In this document: piece by piece, positions 1 through 12,758 of the stretch
Numbering within the stretch: the first letter of the stretch is position 1
Layout: each line of letters starts with the position of its first letter
Source: Eremomyces bilateralis CBS 781.70
Lineage: Eukaryota > Ascomycota > Dothideomycetes > Eremomycetales > Eremomycetaceae
Reading direction: 5' to 3'
DNA: 64,000 bases
Assembly: GCF_010015585.1 (NCBI RefSeq)
Contig: NW_022985073.1
Coordinates: 324,929 to 388,928, forward strand
The notes under the pieces: model-generated
What the model saw: the letters and a program-made list of their open reading frames with translations, nothing else
What the model was told of the DNA's origin: nothing
The model's database searches: none
Translations under genes and position numbers: made by a program

Positions 1-172
1 TCAACGTCCCTCCACCTTTCGTTGATCTTGATGCGAATTCTTCCAACTAGATAGCTGGTCTTTCCGAAGAAAAGAATATGCTAATCAAACTCTGGCAATG
101 CGAGATATGCATCAGGCCTCATGAATATCTCTCCGTTTTCAACGGTCAACCCTAGTCTTGATATGTTCTCTC

Positions 173-789
173 CTATGTTCTGTGTGACGCCCCTTGCTTA
201 CGATGGAGCGGTTTCTTCTTCTTGATAGTAGGGCCTTTCTCAGCGAAATAAATTTCAGCTTTGTCGATGCTTTGCCAAACATCGGAGTCCATATACGAAG
301 CCATCTCTTTTATGCGCTTTTCCAGTCTTTCTGCCTGAGATTGGCGCCGGTGGATCCCGATGGTCCTTGAAGTGCGTCGCTGAAAGATTGCAAACTCGTC
401 GTTCGCCCGCGTTGCCATTATATCTGCAACCTCGTTCCCTTCAACACCTATATGCCCTTTGATCCACCGGAGGTCGACAGTGCGCCAAGGGACGCCAGGT
501 CTGCACAGACGAGGATCTGGCATATTAGGCTGCCTTTAACGTGTTGAGTTGTGGAGCACATGGTTTTCCCAACTACATTGCCATGATATCGTCGAGGATA
601 GGCACGGCATCTATGAAGATGATGGCAGCGAAAGGTTTTGAATTGGCCTAAAAGGTATCCCAATTGGTCTGCAATGCCGTCTCTAGAGCCTTCAGGACTC
701 CTAATGTCTCGCTCTCCCCTGAGTGAAGCCCACGGTTTGTTTAGATGGCTCCGTGCATCATCTAACTGAGCGTTTGAAAAGCCTTGCAC
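173..789 (-). pseudogene. Decayed RNase H domain fragment, probably from a LINE-type element
   Basis: On the minus strand the piece nearest the 3' end reads VDLRWIKGHIGVEGNEVAD, the C-terminal block of the RNase H fold (W-I-x-G-H-x-G-x-x-GNE-x-AD), as found in RNase H domains of fungal Tad-type LINEs and in stand-alone genes derived from them. Upstream, another reading frame gives a block like ETLGVLKALETAL, which resembles the domain's central helix, followed by AAIIFIDAVPIL where these enzymes usually have a T-D-N block. The domain is therefore spread over more than one frame and is not a working gene as it stands. No reverse transcriptase or endonuclease domain is visible before the window edge. 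It could also be a decayed solo RNase H-like gene. That this is an RNase H relic is fairly sure; the LINE origin is inference. Confidence 0.55.
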
Positions 790-2606
790 ACTTTAATGGA
801 ACCAACCATGCAATGGAGGACGAAATTGGACACCGGGCAATTTTGTGGTATCCGCAGAACTAGCTAGTTAATTATACATGTATTATGGCTCTAAGCCTGT
901 TTTTCTAATCCTCTAGAGTGAGTCGCGATGGCGCATTTTTTGATCGTATTCTTGTACTTGTTCATTTTTTTCGTTCTGACTTTGGGTCGAGCCACGTTCT
1001 GGTTATCGGTGGTTGCGGTGTTTGGGGATCTGCTTGAGAGCGCAGCTTTTCGTATTGTGGTATGTTCATGTTGTACAAAATGGCGACCTGCGGAGGGAAA
1101 ATGTTGCGGGAAAGTGTTGGTGAGATGTGTAGAAATGGGTGATTTGACTTATAATTATGATATACATTATTGATGTTGTGCTTGAATAAAAATTGAAGAC
1201 TGCTCTAGGCCGTCAAGGGGTGAATGAATTTGATGATGCTACACTTTCGACAGACCCCAAGCCACGGAAATGGGGAACCATATAAATATACCTGACTAGA
1301 CCGAGCATGATATGAGCAGAATCTATATTATCTCAAATGGCTGTCAAGCTAAATAGGTTAAGGAACCAGGAATTTGTGAGCCCAGGGGGTTTGCTTCAGG
1401 GTCACCAATTTCGTCCATCTGTAACAATCAAGCGAAGGCCGTTGGCTTATCTAAGTAGTAGTGTTCTAAAGGTTTTTTAAATAGCAAGCTCTGACACACT
1501 CGATTATATATTCTTTTGAAATTTCAGGGCTGTCGAATTTCTGAACATCATGGCCGTGAGGGACGAAGTACACTTCCCCAGTAGCTTTTGCAAAAAATGG
1601 CTATCTTTACCTCAAATTTACGAAATTGTAGACTAACATTGAGATTTGATTGGTATTAGAAACATTTGTCTGAAGCCGTGCATGGCCTTTCCGGTTACCA
1701 CCAGTGGTACTAATAGTGCTTTTTGGCCCAAAGCGTTGCAGACAGGGTTTCAAGTTTTGCGCTCCGGTAGAACTAAAACTGAAGGAATCTTGCCATGACC
1801 GCCTTGCCAGAAAACGACCCAGAATTCTGCATAACTAGGTACATCTTGATCCTTGGCAGGCAATAAAACTGTTGTTTCAGTGCCAATGACGCCTCAAGCG
1901 CGGAGAGTCAGAGTAGCTTGTAAGGCTGCTAAACGCCTATGAAATGATTTCAAAGATACATAGAATGAGAAATGCTCTGCTAGGGTCCTAGGGGACGTAA
2001 AAGACCTTCCGAAAAAAGCAGAAAAAACAGACCTGTCCAACCCAACGTCAAGTAGAGGATCATCAACCCCAAGGGGTCCGGCTTCTCAGGGGATGTACCA
2101 ATTAGGCTATCATGCTCATACTTATGTACTAGGAATGTAAGTTTAAAACTTATACACTTCAAGGTTCGGACGCAGCCACTGAAACAGGCCTGCTGGGATT
2201 CCTCCCTAACCTAAGTGCCATCGACGGAGCGTGGACAAAACAAAACAACAAGTCTACCACTATGTCGAAGACATACGCATCGTGTATTCGGGAGACGAGA
2301 CCGATATCTCCGAGCCATCATCCTTCGAGTCACTGGCTATACAGGTATTCAGCTCACATTCAAAAGGGATGATGAAGCGGGAAGACTCCATGTTGTCACA
2401 AAGATATCTGCAAAGGTACCTATCAAACTCATACAGTCCATGCGGCCGCAGCCGATCCAACACCTGACGATGCAACAAATCAACACGACTCCACCAAACG
2501 CCACCGCGAACCCCCTGCCTGTCGAGCCTACCGAGCGGCGAACTGCCTCAATGCTCTGTACAATACTATCAATAACATACAACCATAGCACCATGAAACG
2601 CCGACC
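790..2606. other. Gene-free stretch between the RNase H relic and the disulfide isomerase gene
   Basis: No open frame here has a recognisable domain or a convincing exon chain. Frames near 928-1173, 1980-2162 and 2215-2610 are short. The last has one coding-looking piece in its plus-strand frames (QQVYHYVEDIRIVYSGDE), but I could not connect it to anything. Confidence 0.5.
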
Positions 2607-4811
2607 TTAATCGACCTTCCCTGCCGCCGCTCCACCCCCCATGAACCCACCCATCATTTTCTCCGGATCGCTCATGTGGAAAAAGCCGGGGGTGTGCCCG
2701 TGCGACCGGCGTCGAACCCGGTGCTTGTTAGTCAAATAGACCAACAGCAGCGCGCCGACGACGATGCCGAGGCTGATGAAGGAGTGGTTGGATGCGAAGG
2801 AGGTGATGCCGAACACGACACGGCCGATGGAGCCGTGGGTGGACTTCGCTGGGATCTTGGGAGGGTTGGCGATGACCTTCGGGAGTGTCTCGAGGATCGA
2901 GGTGCGGCTGGGCATAATGTGGTTTCCGGTGATGGTGGTGTCCCAATATCGGCGGTTCTGGGTGAGCATGTTAGTATTGAGAGTAGAATGAAGCGCCCTG
3001 ACAACTAACGGCTTGGTCGTTGATGATCACACTCTCACCACCATTGACATCGATTCCGTATGTAGTCCGGATCCATCGCTCCCAGAAGATGCCATCCACC
3101 CACGCAAACCTCACCTTCTTCCGGTCAACCTGATCCATGTCGATGGTGATGAGCTTCGCGGTCTTCAGACTCTTCTCATCATTGCGATCTTCCGCCTCCT
3201 CGATCCGCAACTGCTTCGCATCCCGCAGTTCCTGCTGCTCCAGGTCGAACGCATGCTGCTCCTTATCCATCCACTCGCCAGCTGCGTTCTTAATCTCGCG
3301 GATCGCCGTTTCGAACTCGGTGCGTTGCCGGGATAGGATGCCAAGAACGACGAGCTTGCCATCCATGATCTCATGGGAATTCTGCGCGGTGAGCTCGGGC
3401 ACCAGCGGCAACCAAACCGTCTTCATCCAGGTGAGGATCTTGCGGAAATCGCGCATCTCTTTCGGAGTGATGGGCGCGTAGGTGTTCGACTTGGTATCGC
3501 GGGAGACCAGGAGTCGTGGCCAAGTCGAGACCTTGAATCGTTCGAACATCTTCTTGTCCTTCGTTTTGACCAGTTTACCGTGGCCGATGAGAGCCAAAGT
3601 TAATTTTTCCAGCACCGCGAAGTCTTCCGTTGTGGTCGCATGGTCGTAGCAATAAATGAAAAGAACCGGCTCCTTCTCCTCCATCTTCTCGAACGCCTTG
3701 AGATCCACATCGGCAATTCCGTCGCTGAGCTCAGCACCCTTCTCGGCGAAGTCTACGAAGTCCCCAACGCCGCGCATGCCGTCATATTCGACGCGTTCTC
3801 CACCACGGAAGAAGCTGATGGTGGGAAACATCTTCACCTTGGCGTCCTTGCAAAGCTGTCTCTCAATGTCGCAATTGACTTCGCCAACGTTAAGCTTTCC
3901 CTTCATGGCACGGGCCATCTCTACCCAGTTTGGAGCCATATGTATGCAATGAGGACACCCGGGAGAGTAGAACTTCACAAACCAGGAGTCTCCGGTTTCG
4001 GTGACCAGCGTCTTGAAGCTCTCGGAGGTGAGAACTTTGGATTCGCCATTCGGATTCGCATCTGGTTTCGGGTGGCTAATGATCGGTTTGCCGGACTCAT
4101 TGGTTGGCACGGGCTTTGACTCGGGCTTTTTGCCAGGAGTGGGCGGTTTAAAGTCAGGGGTGGTGCTTGCGCCAACGTCGGGCAGCTGCAGTCCTTCTCT
4201 CTGTCGCGAACCAGGCCGGATGGTTTCCAATGTCTCTTCAATCCAGTCGGAGTAGAATTTGAGACTGTTAACTCCCGTCACGGACTTCAGCTGCTTGCCA
4301 TCTTTGTACATGCGGATCGTCGGGTATGAATTCACGTCCTTCGCCGCGCAGGCATCAGCGTTCGTAACGCAGTTGACCCGGGCAAAGTTGAATTTGTAGT
4401 ATCGGTTGAAGGTGTTCAGCGCTTCGGCGTTGCCTTTCGAGATTCCGGCCAACGGATCGACGGTGTAATAGAACTCGTATAGCGTCTGCCATGTTGGCGC
4501 CAGTTCCTGGCAGTGGTGGCAAATGGGTGAGAAGAACTCGACAAACCTGCATGTGTTAGCTCCGACGATACATGATATTGGTGACAGCCAATGAAATACC
4601 AGTGACCATTCTGAAGGTGCTCATCGATCGAATCCAATGTCAACTCCTCCAGGGGAGGCACTTCCTGAGCATTGAAAATCGTGGGTTGCGGCTCGTCGTC
4701 CGAGTCTGTAGTTTTCGCATCTCTTTCCTCTAATGATTTACCCTCCATTGCGAGACCCAGAACTGGTGATAGCAGGGCCAGCGCCGCTGCTGAAAACCAC
4801 AGTGGCCTCAT
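2607..4811 (-). CDS. ER membrane protein disulfide isomerase with two thioredoxin domains, Eps1/TMX-like
   Basis: Three exons: 4600-4811, 3010-4546 and 2607-2957. The introns (4547-4599 and 2958-3009) have GT..AG ends, and the second carries a perfect TACTAAC branch site. The 699-residue product starts with a signal peptide (MRPLWFSAAALALLSPVLGL). A first thioredoxin domain has a CHHC centre (C80, C83) after FVEFFSP, and a second has CPHC (C268, C271) after FVKFYSPG. A low-complexity Pro/Lys linker separates them. A less conserved thioredoxin-like and coiled region follows, then one membrane segment near residues 643-659 and a short basic, Gly/Met-rich tail. Length, CPHC motif and C-terminal anchor match yeast Eps1, a membrane-bound ER disulfide isomerase in quality control, so the likely role is oxidative folding or ER-associated degradation. 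Splicing is well supported; the Eps1 assignment is by layout. Confidence 0.88.
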
Positions 4812-5396
4812 GGTGGTTTCGGAGGATAGTTGTAGGGGGCCGGGATGAGGATGCTTTCGAGGCCGTAGGACCCAAATAATCACCGTCTCTGGCCCTTTTC
4901 TGTTTGATGATCAACAGAGTCCGGTCATCTGTTTCATCGGTACCGGCAGTCGACGAGAACAAGGCTGGCAACCTGAAAGAGTTGTAGGACGTGGAGGCTG
5001 ACCGGAGCAAGGCCGGGACACGCCTTCCTACGAGGATAGACGAGGTTCAGGGTAGTCAATAAGCAATAAGGTATGTGATGCTGCAAGATGACAACACTCA
5101 AATCTGAAGGCGAAGCTCTTAGACGTACCGAACCGAAGGGTTGAAGGAGCGCATTACAATATAAATGAGGTCTCGTGTCCAGATGCAGCTCCATTGTATG
5201 GATATGATCAATGCCGCAGGGTCTCGCCAAGCCTTTTTGTCTTGGCCTTCAACTGCATCTCGAGCTCCACATCTGAACATCAAGCTTCGACATCACCGTT
5301 CACCCATCATCTGAACTCAGCTCAATTGACCACACCCTACCTCTGAACCAATTCTAAAAAGGTCCATTATCTCCGTACGGGCGTACTTCCTCCATC
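4812..5396. promoter_or_regulatory. Shared divergent upstream region of the disulfide isomerase and NDUFA5 genes
   Basis: This 585 bp lies between the two start codons on opposite strands, so it must hold both promoters. The small open frames inside it look like chance. I see no clear TATA box. Confidence 0.6.
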
Positions 5397-6195
5397 ATGC
5401 GGGCAGCAACCCGCCTTCTCGCCCGATTCCTCGAACCCGGCCAACCCACCGGCTTGACAGGACTCCGGGTCCATCCCTCTCCACGATCCACCCTCATCTA
5501 CCTCTACAGCCAGACCCTCAGCAAACTCCAGACGATACCGAGTTCCTCCGCCTACCGGGTTGCCACCGAATCCCTCACGAAGCACCGGTTACAGATCATC
5601 GAGGAGTCCAAGCCGACGGGGTACGCGGAATGGCAGCAGCGCATCCGCCAGGCTATCGCCAGCGACCCGAAGAAATATGCGGCCGCCGGGCTTGCGATTC
5701 AGAAATCGGATGATGGGAGGGAATTTGTGCATATGAAGCCGGTGGAACATATTGACTGGAGGGGCCCGAAACAGTCCACGGATCCAATTGGCGAAGATAT
5801 GGGGGCAGAGGCGGTGAAGGAAGATGCTAGGGACGTGCATTTGGAGGCAGAACCGCAGCTGACGGCGGAGCAGTACGTTTCCTCTTTCATTTGATGCCAG
5901 CAGCTCCGCTCCGACGATGATTGTGGAGCAAAATTTTGTCAACATTGATAGATGGCTAACAGAGTCCTAGAATCTCCGAGGTCGAGACCAAAATCGGCGC
6001 AGGATTAATAGAAGAAGTCATCCAGGTTGCAGAGGGAGAGTTGGAGCTGGCGAACCAGATGATTAAAGATAAAGTGTAAGTTTCCCGCGATAGAATTCCA
6101 GCCATGTCACTAAACTCACCCTTGGCAGGTGGGAGGAGCTCATCGAGAAACCGGTCGAAGGCCAGTGGACATATTTCGACCGACCATCCACGTAG
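5397..6195 (+). CDS. NDUFA5: Mitochondrial complex I subunit NDUFA5 (B13 / fungal 29.9 kDa subunit)
   Basis: Three exons: 5397-5872, 5971-6075 and 6129-6195. Introns 5873-5970 (GTACGT..CTAG, branch GCTAAC) and 6076-6128 (GTAAGT..GGCAG) restore one frame of 215 residues ending RPSTstop. The N-terminal half carries the ETC_C1_NDUFA5 signature: TGLTGLRVHPSPRSTLIYLY, then LSKLQTIP, YRVATESLTKHRL and a second half-match further on. The start MRAATRLLARF is basic and hydroxylated, as in Neurospora NUO-30-type proteins. In this family the protein is an accessory subunit of the peripheral (matrix) arm of NADH:ubiquinone oxidoreductase. The last exon gives VWEELIEKPVEGQWTYF, a typical C-terminal feature of the fungal subunit. 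The call is secure. Confidence 0.93.
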
Positions 6196-9100
6196 GCAGT
6201 ACTTCACAGAACCCTGAATGGATCCAAAATATCGTTCGTCCATCGAGCTCGACTGTACATATATCTTACTGCTGCGGGCATCAAAGAGGCTGGAGGTACC
6301 ATGTATGCTGACCAAATAGACCATGAATTCAATTGAACCAATATAGAACAACCGGATGCTCTCAATACGAGCATCTGTTGGCTCTTTCTTTGCCCCGTTG
6401 CAGTACGATGCGCCATCCAAGTTATGACAGCAAACCACCACGCTTTATTGAATCAACCCCACCTTGGGCATGAGGAATGTGCGGACAAGATCTGAACTGC
6501 TTGTATGGGATGCTACCTCTCAACAGTTCTTGGAATACTAAGTATACGTACTCCCTAGTGAACAACTTTCCCGCTTGCTCACTTCCCGCTTGCTCAAAAG
6601 GCATCGAATTATTGTTCAAAGATAGGGAAGAACCGCCGAGAGGCTCCAGTGGCAGTCTCTGGAGACGCGAAATTGTTGCTGCAAGGAGAGAAAGCGTTTC
6701 CTGTGCGTATCCTTGAAGTTCTAGACAGTCATTCAGTCTTCAAACCAATCCCCCTACCCAAGATACGAGATATCTACGAAAGCTACATACATAGTAGACT
6801 CTCAAACGAGGTCTGAATTGAGCACTGATCAACCTGTACTCGATGTGGCTAATTGCTCCGGCGATTCTGAAACACGGATACGATCTCATGGATGCATCTT
6901 CCTCTAATCTCCTCCGTATTTCTACTCGTCACATTACACATAAAGTATAGGACTCGTTAACTACCGGCAACCTAGAAGTGCACTTGCAAATCGTATACCA
7001 ATGAGGAATGTCATATTGAAGACAATGTCGAGGACTATCCCCATCTAGTTGCAACCGCTATATGATCGTATATCTGTAGATTTAACAACTGTTTAGGGCA
7101 CGGCCGGAATAACAGGTGCCGATACAAGACGACTATTAGCTGAACGGATGTGATTGGCGCCGTAATGTCATCTTTCCTTCTTCGGCCAGCTCTTCATTTT
7201 GGCTGTAACGTGTAAGAGATTGCGATCGATCAGATTTCGCAGGGATAGTTTCTGTCACTTCATCCATGTCTATCACGAATGATCGTCGCCCGTTTCGTGC
7301 GTCGTGATATGTACCTACGCGAAGAATTGCCCGAGAATCATACCGGTCAAATGGGAATTGGGATGGCGCGTTAAGCGCGACTCGATGAGAGCGTTCGTTT
7401 CATTACAATCCTCTCGGCTCTCATTCCCCAAGTCGCCACCGTTGCCAAAACGAAATATATCATATGAAACCCACGATTCATCTACAAGACGCGGAACAAT
7501 TCGCCGTTCTACCGTCAACTGAATCCTGATGTTCAAACCCCGAGTCGCGAACCAATATCTCAATCTCCACCCATCTAGCCACGCCGCCACCGTGCCACAC
7601 GTCTCCCGCAGGCCGCACGGGAGCAAGCGTCGGGGGATCCAGATTCCAGGCGTCGCGGTGCCTGAGTGCCTGAGTGCCGAGGGAGGGTGTCAGGGTGGAC
7701 CGTGGACGTGGTGGTGGACGCGGTGGATCGGCGGGACGAGGGAGACGAGGAGGCGCGAGGAGGACCGGGCGGGCGGAGATCGCGTAGCACAAAGTGATCA
7801 GGTCCCACTGTGGGTGCGAACACCAAGAGGGCTAGGTGGGATGGACACGAATTACGATGTATCGCAGGATTTTGGGAAGTGATTCGGGATAGAAGGGGGA
7901 ATGGGCTGGTTTGGATTGTGCGTGATCAATTGGGATTGGGATGGCATTGGGATGAGATTCCTTGACGTGTTGTTTATCTACTATGTATGAAGGTGAGGAA
8001 TATCTTCCGGGTTCGGGATTAGCCAGTGATATTTTCTCTAAAGCTTGCCCAGGAGATTGTTTCTGATGTAAGGTGTCTGTCTTCCTCCAACAATATTGAT
8101 ATCGCACACACAATTTGGCCTTGCATCGCAAAGCGTTATTGAAACTTCTTCATGACATCGGCACACTCCGATACTAGAGTATTGAAGAGATCGAGAACAT
8201 TTGAAATCAGGATATTCCAAGGAATTATGCAATTAACCGTTCATGATTGCCGATATTGAAGGAACTAAGTTGGCAACTAGCTGAGTTCCATGCATGATGC
8301 ATTGGATTCTGTACGTTAGTAGTTAGTACGTAGTTTCGGTGAGGCTGTGAGGAATAAAAAGGGGTTGTACTCTCCGGTCCAGGTTGCAAAAGCCCGATAG
8401 ATCGTTGAACTGATCAACTGACATGTGCTGAATTTGACGTTGCATTTTCCGATCATGGAAAATAGGCGTAACCACCAATTGGAACAGTATGCCCTCACCT
8501 TCTGAGTTTTCATATCACAGATGTACTCAGCGTAATCCAATCCGATCAATTATTGTCAGCATCACCACATCTCAATTCCCAGACTCCCAGACTCCCAAAC
8601 ATACCACACAATCGGATCTCAGCACCCGGAAACATCTCAGGGCACCAACGGACAGATTCCGTTTCCCAAGACCGGTAGTCAAGCGACGCGGCGCGGTGGC
8701 GTGCGTTGGCGCCAGCGCCACCGGCGCCGCGTTGGGACTGATGCCAAGGGACTCGCTCGGAAATCGCTCGCATTTACGATTTTATCAACAATTGGTGGGT
8801 CCGCGAGGGATGAAACACCTGGTCCCCCCTCGATAATGCAACATGAGATGGTGACGATGGATTACGGTACCTAGGGAGCGGATAAGTTGCAGGAAGATAT
8901 TGATTTTATGACGATCAGGGGGAGAGGGAAAGCGACAAGTGTACCAGACACTGCGATACCGAAATGCTGAACGCCTTTCAATCGTTCGGTGGGATGCACA
9001 GCATCTCGATAACTCCCTCATGGATGCGACATGGAATGCATGCATGCACAACAGAACAATTCGATTGAAGTGCCGAAATTCGTCGTGAATCTGGTTTCAG

Positions 9101-12100
9101 CTGAGTCATGCTACCTGGGAAGTGTGTGGTGATTGAGTCGCGCCCACAACGTCCAACAATTGGTCGAAATGCAAGGGAAGCTGCGTAAGGTATTATTAGC
9201 ACCAATGGAAACGTCAGCGGTAATGTTGGACGCATGATCTCCAAAGACTGTGTAATGTTAATCTCGTCCGTTTTGTCCGCTTAGGGATAAAAGGAGTCCC
9301 TTGATGGCAAACCGTGTTTCTATTTCGACTCTAGGCGTGCCACTCTCCTTGAACCGCGCTGTGTCCGTTCCCTGTTCCCCGTACCATTGAAACCATCTAC
9401 AAATCGCTCAGCTCAACCATTCCTCCATCGAACCATCGAAACTTCATGCTTCATGCTCCGTGACCCCCGACATCGGTGATAAGGAAGTCAAATCCAGCCA
9501 ACCGAGGGCTAATTCGATTCGGGGAACGAATCCCTGGATCGGCATACCTTGGTCCGGGGCGATCTCAGTGCTCAGCAATGACGGAAAGGGGGGGTTGTAG
9601 GGAAGGACTTCCTCTTTGGGTCTGTAAAGCGCGGAAAGATTTTCCGAAATCATCGGTGGTGTTGAGAAGAATGCGCGGATTCGTTCCAGCAATGATCGGC
9701 CTGAAGCTGCGGCATGGGAACTTTATTACGCACGCCCATGGTGACTAAGTGGCTCTTAAGGAGGTCGCCTGACGGAAGGGAATGGGTGAGAGACCTCCGG
9801 TCATGAGAAATGATGACATGCCCTTACAATATCGCGTACCGAAAGGTATAGGCATTATAGATACGATGCGAAAGCAGCCGATGATGATCAGCTTCGTAGG
9901 CCGACTAGATAACTGAAGTTGAAATAAAGTTGGTGATGCTCCATCCAGGTGGGACCATCACTGGCAAACTGGGGCCGCCCTCCCTCGTGGTCGACGCGGG
10001 CGGTGTGGGAGATTCTGGACTTCTGGAGAGGGTGGTGGGTTGCGGACTTACGGTGGCAGGATGCGGACGAAAAAAAAGCCCTGATCCAGATCGAAAGTGG
10101 GTTTGAATTGATCGTTGCTGGGGACATGATTGAACGAGTGGAGTGTTCGTGGTGAAGAGGCTAACAATGGGTCCTCAATGTCCCTCTTCCTTGACAATAT
10201 CAAGTTATCAACCTACACAGGGGAAGATGAGCAACGCCATACCGAGTACGAGTATCCGTGTAATAATGAGAATATCGACTTTAAGACCATACCTTAACGG
10301 CTGTGAGCTTCCAACTTGAGATGCGCCCACCCACCGTTTTATCAGGTGTTACCACTTACCACGCTTATCCCCGACCACCCGAAGCTCCCTTGTCGACGGC
10401 TGTTTTTGTCCGAAGACCAGGTCAGTCAGCACTCAGCGGGATGCCGTACTTCCGATCACCCTGGTTGCTTGAATGCAAACTTTGTGAATTGTACGAAGCA
10501 TCCAGGGACTAATTCCGCCTCAATACAATACGAAGTTGGTACGCATGTACAGTACCAATGTGATATGATACCTCAAACGCCACGAATCCTTCTGTTCCCT
10601 CAGGGCTCAGGCTCACCAAAGCTTCCGCGGAAAGGGACTGAGCGTCCGAGCCGCTCAGGGAGGCAGGGAGAGATCGGCGGCTGGGCGCTTGGGACACTTC
10701 ATGGCTTGCATCTGCATTTCGGCGGTTTTTAGGAACCATGAAAGGTGGCTGACTCTATCCGCGTATCCCTGCACCCATGGCGTTCAGATTTTCAAGTTTC
10801 AGTTCGATTTTGCCGCTCCCATGCCTGGCGTCATGCAACATGGATGGGTGGTGCTGAATCGATCGAAGGCGATCGAAAAGACCAGACGTGAGCGTGATGT
10901 CTCTCAACCGAAGATGAGAGAAAGTCATGTCAGCAGCGCGCGACGATTGGACGTCCAGCCATGGAAGCTGATGGTTTCGTGATGTCGTGGACGGCGCAAC
11001 CTCACTGGTCGGCCAGGAATCATCCCAAACAAGCAACGCTGAACCGTGAACACGCGTCCTAGTGAGGAACCTAGTCCCTCGTGAGTTTAGGCTCAAATCG
11101 CAAACTCGAATCATCGGCATTTGTCTCGCTTCCTTTCCTGCGCATTTCTCGCTTCGGCGGATTCCCCTGATCGGAGCTCTCGGGGGCGGGCTCCCTTTTT
11201 CATTTCTGCGACGCCTGCACTGCCAGGTGCGCCGTAGGAGGGTCAAGCACTTGGAAAGTCCTTGGGACGTCACTATTGGTGCATCGTGTCCTTCTCTTGC
11301 TTGACTATAGTCCGTGACAAGAGTTAGAATGGTTACGGAAGACCGGAAATTTCCTAGTACTGGTAAGCGGAAAGCGAGATTCGTTTGGGATAAGCAGATG
11401 CCCACGATGATCAGACGAGGATAGCGCAGTAATACCAGGATTATTTCATACCGTGAAGACTTTGACAGCGATGATGACAATGGTATTTCTTAAAGCGACA
11501 ACGGCAGGAGACACCCTTAGAGAGCCTCCTTTGAGTCGTCCTAGTGTTCCTTCCCTTTTGATATATCCCTTGGAATGCGAACCATATACGAGAGGCTAGT
11601 AATTCCGTCTGTACAACGATATTCATGTATTAAAGGTACAGTTAAATCCTATTTCCGGTAGCCGGCCGGTCCTGGTGGCTTATCCATCCTGCCTGTATTG
11701 ATAGGGGTATTAACTGTGAATGGAAAATGGTTGCGATCCTCACGCCCTAACTCCAACAGTCCAACTCAACGCCTGTGAAAGTTACAGCTCTACTGTGAAT
11801 CTATTTTGATTTTGGGATATCTGCAGATTCTCGTGGCCTCGATTCTCCCCCAAACTATTCGTTTACTAGATCCTGCAAGTCCTCGAAGAAACCCAATTCC
11901 TTTCAAATTGCCTTGGGTAATATTTCCTTGAATTGCCATCCCACCAACCCCTCGAGACCGCAGCCATCGGTTCAATCCACGTCATAGAGGTGTTCCGTGC
12001 ATTGGTCGAGTTTTTCTAGCATCGTCACTGGGCCGAAAACGGGCAAGTCTCGGTAGATTAAGGGCATTCGGGCATTTAGGCGCCGGTGAGGGCCCGGCGG

Positions 12101-12291
12101 CCTAAGGGATCAAACCCATCAAGGGAACTGGGCGCAGGCGAAAAGAAAAATCTGAGGAGCCGGAGGCATGAGCTGACCAGTTTACATTGATGCCCTCGCA
12201 CGATTCTTCACTCAATTATTATTGAACCCTTTAACCCTGTTGCCGCACCAGTTGTTGGCGGGTTGTACTCTGTAATAACCAGTTAGTGTCT

Positions 12292-12314
12292 CCAATCGCC
12301 AATCGCCAATCGCC
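12292..12314 (+). promoter_or_regulatory. Three tandem CCAAT boxes
   Basis: CCAATCG is repeated three times at a 7 bp step, placing CCAAT at 12292, 12299 and 12306, about 450 bp before the zinc-finger start codon. CCAAT is the core site of the fungal heterotrimeric Hap/CCAAT-binding complex. Occupancy is inference. Confidence 0.5.
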
Positions 12315-12510
12315 TCCCGGCTCCTATTTCGCAGCAACGCTCCGTCACCCAGACCGTCAGCAAGCCCTCTCCCAATTCATTCTAGGTTTTGCCATCCATC
12401 CATTCGACCCGGCTGGTTGATGGTTCCTCTCCTCTCTAATACTGTTCTAGGCGGTTTATCCTAGTTCGCCCTTGGGTCATCCCCCGAACTGCCGTCCGTA
12501 ACGGCGTAAC

Positions 12511-12581
12511 CACAGGCTACCCGTACAGGCTACTGTTAGCACCGTACAGGCTACCGCCCACTTACTACATTTACAGGCTAC
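12511..12581. repeat. Decamer (t/c)acaggctac repeated four times in the leader of the zinc-finger gene
   Basis: Copies start at 12511 (first base c instead of t), 12524, 12545 and 12572, spaced 13, 21 and 27 bp apart. The block lies 178-248 bp before the start codon, so it is either a cluster of protein-binding sites or a repeat in the 5' leader. Confidence 0.6.
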
Positions 12582-12758
12582 GGCCTCCAGCCTACAGGGC
12601 ACACAACCTGACACTAGGAGTCGACGACTAACAACGAGGCGACGAGTTGACGACCTTGGCCATTCTTCTCCTGCTGGTACTCATCTTTCCCGCTCACACA
12701 AATTTCTTTAAAACTTCTACCACTCCCTTCTCCAGCGCGTCGCCCCGATTTTTCCACC

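Larger units (their letters stand above)
6196..12758. other. Long gene-free stretch (6.5 kb), mostly upstream of the zinc-finger regulator
   Basis: No open frame here shows a known domain or a consistent exon chain. The longest, 241 codons on the minus strand at 10755-11480, has an arginine/serine-rich composition with no family resemblance. Long upstream regions are common ahead of fungal regulatory genes, so much of this may be promoter, long 5' leader or non-coding transcript. Base composition is ordinary, with no AT-rich blocks suggesting heavily mutated transposons. Confidence 0.5.

Noticed and set aside
2215-2610. Short plus-strand frame after the disulfide isomerase
   Set aside because: One piece looks a little like reverse transcriptase (YVEDI), but there is no supporting block on either side.
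10755-11480. 241-codon minus-strand frame in the long gene-free stretch
   Set aside because: No domain, odd Arg/Ser composition, no conserved-looking block and no exon partners. Most likely chance, though RNA-seq could overturn this.
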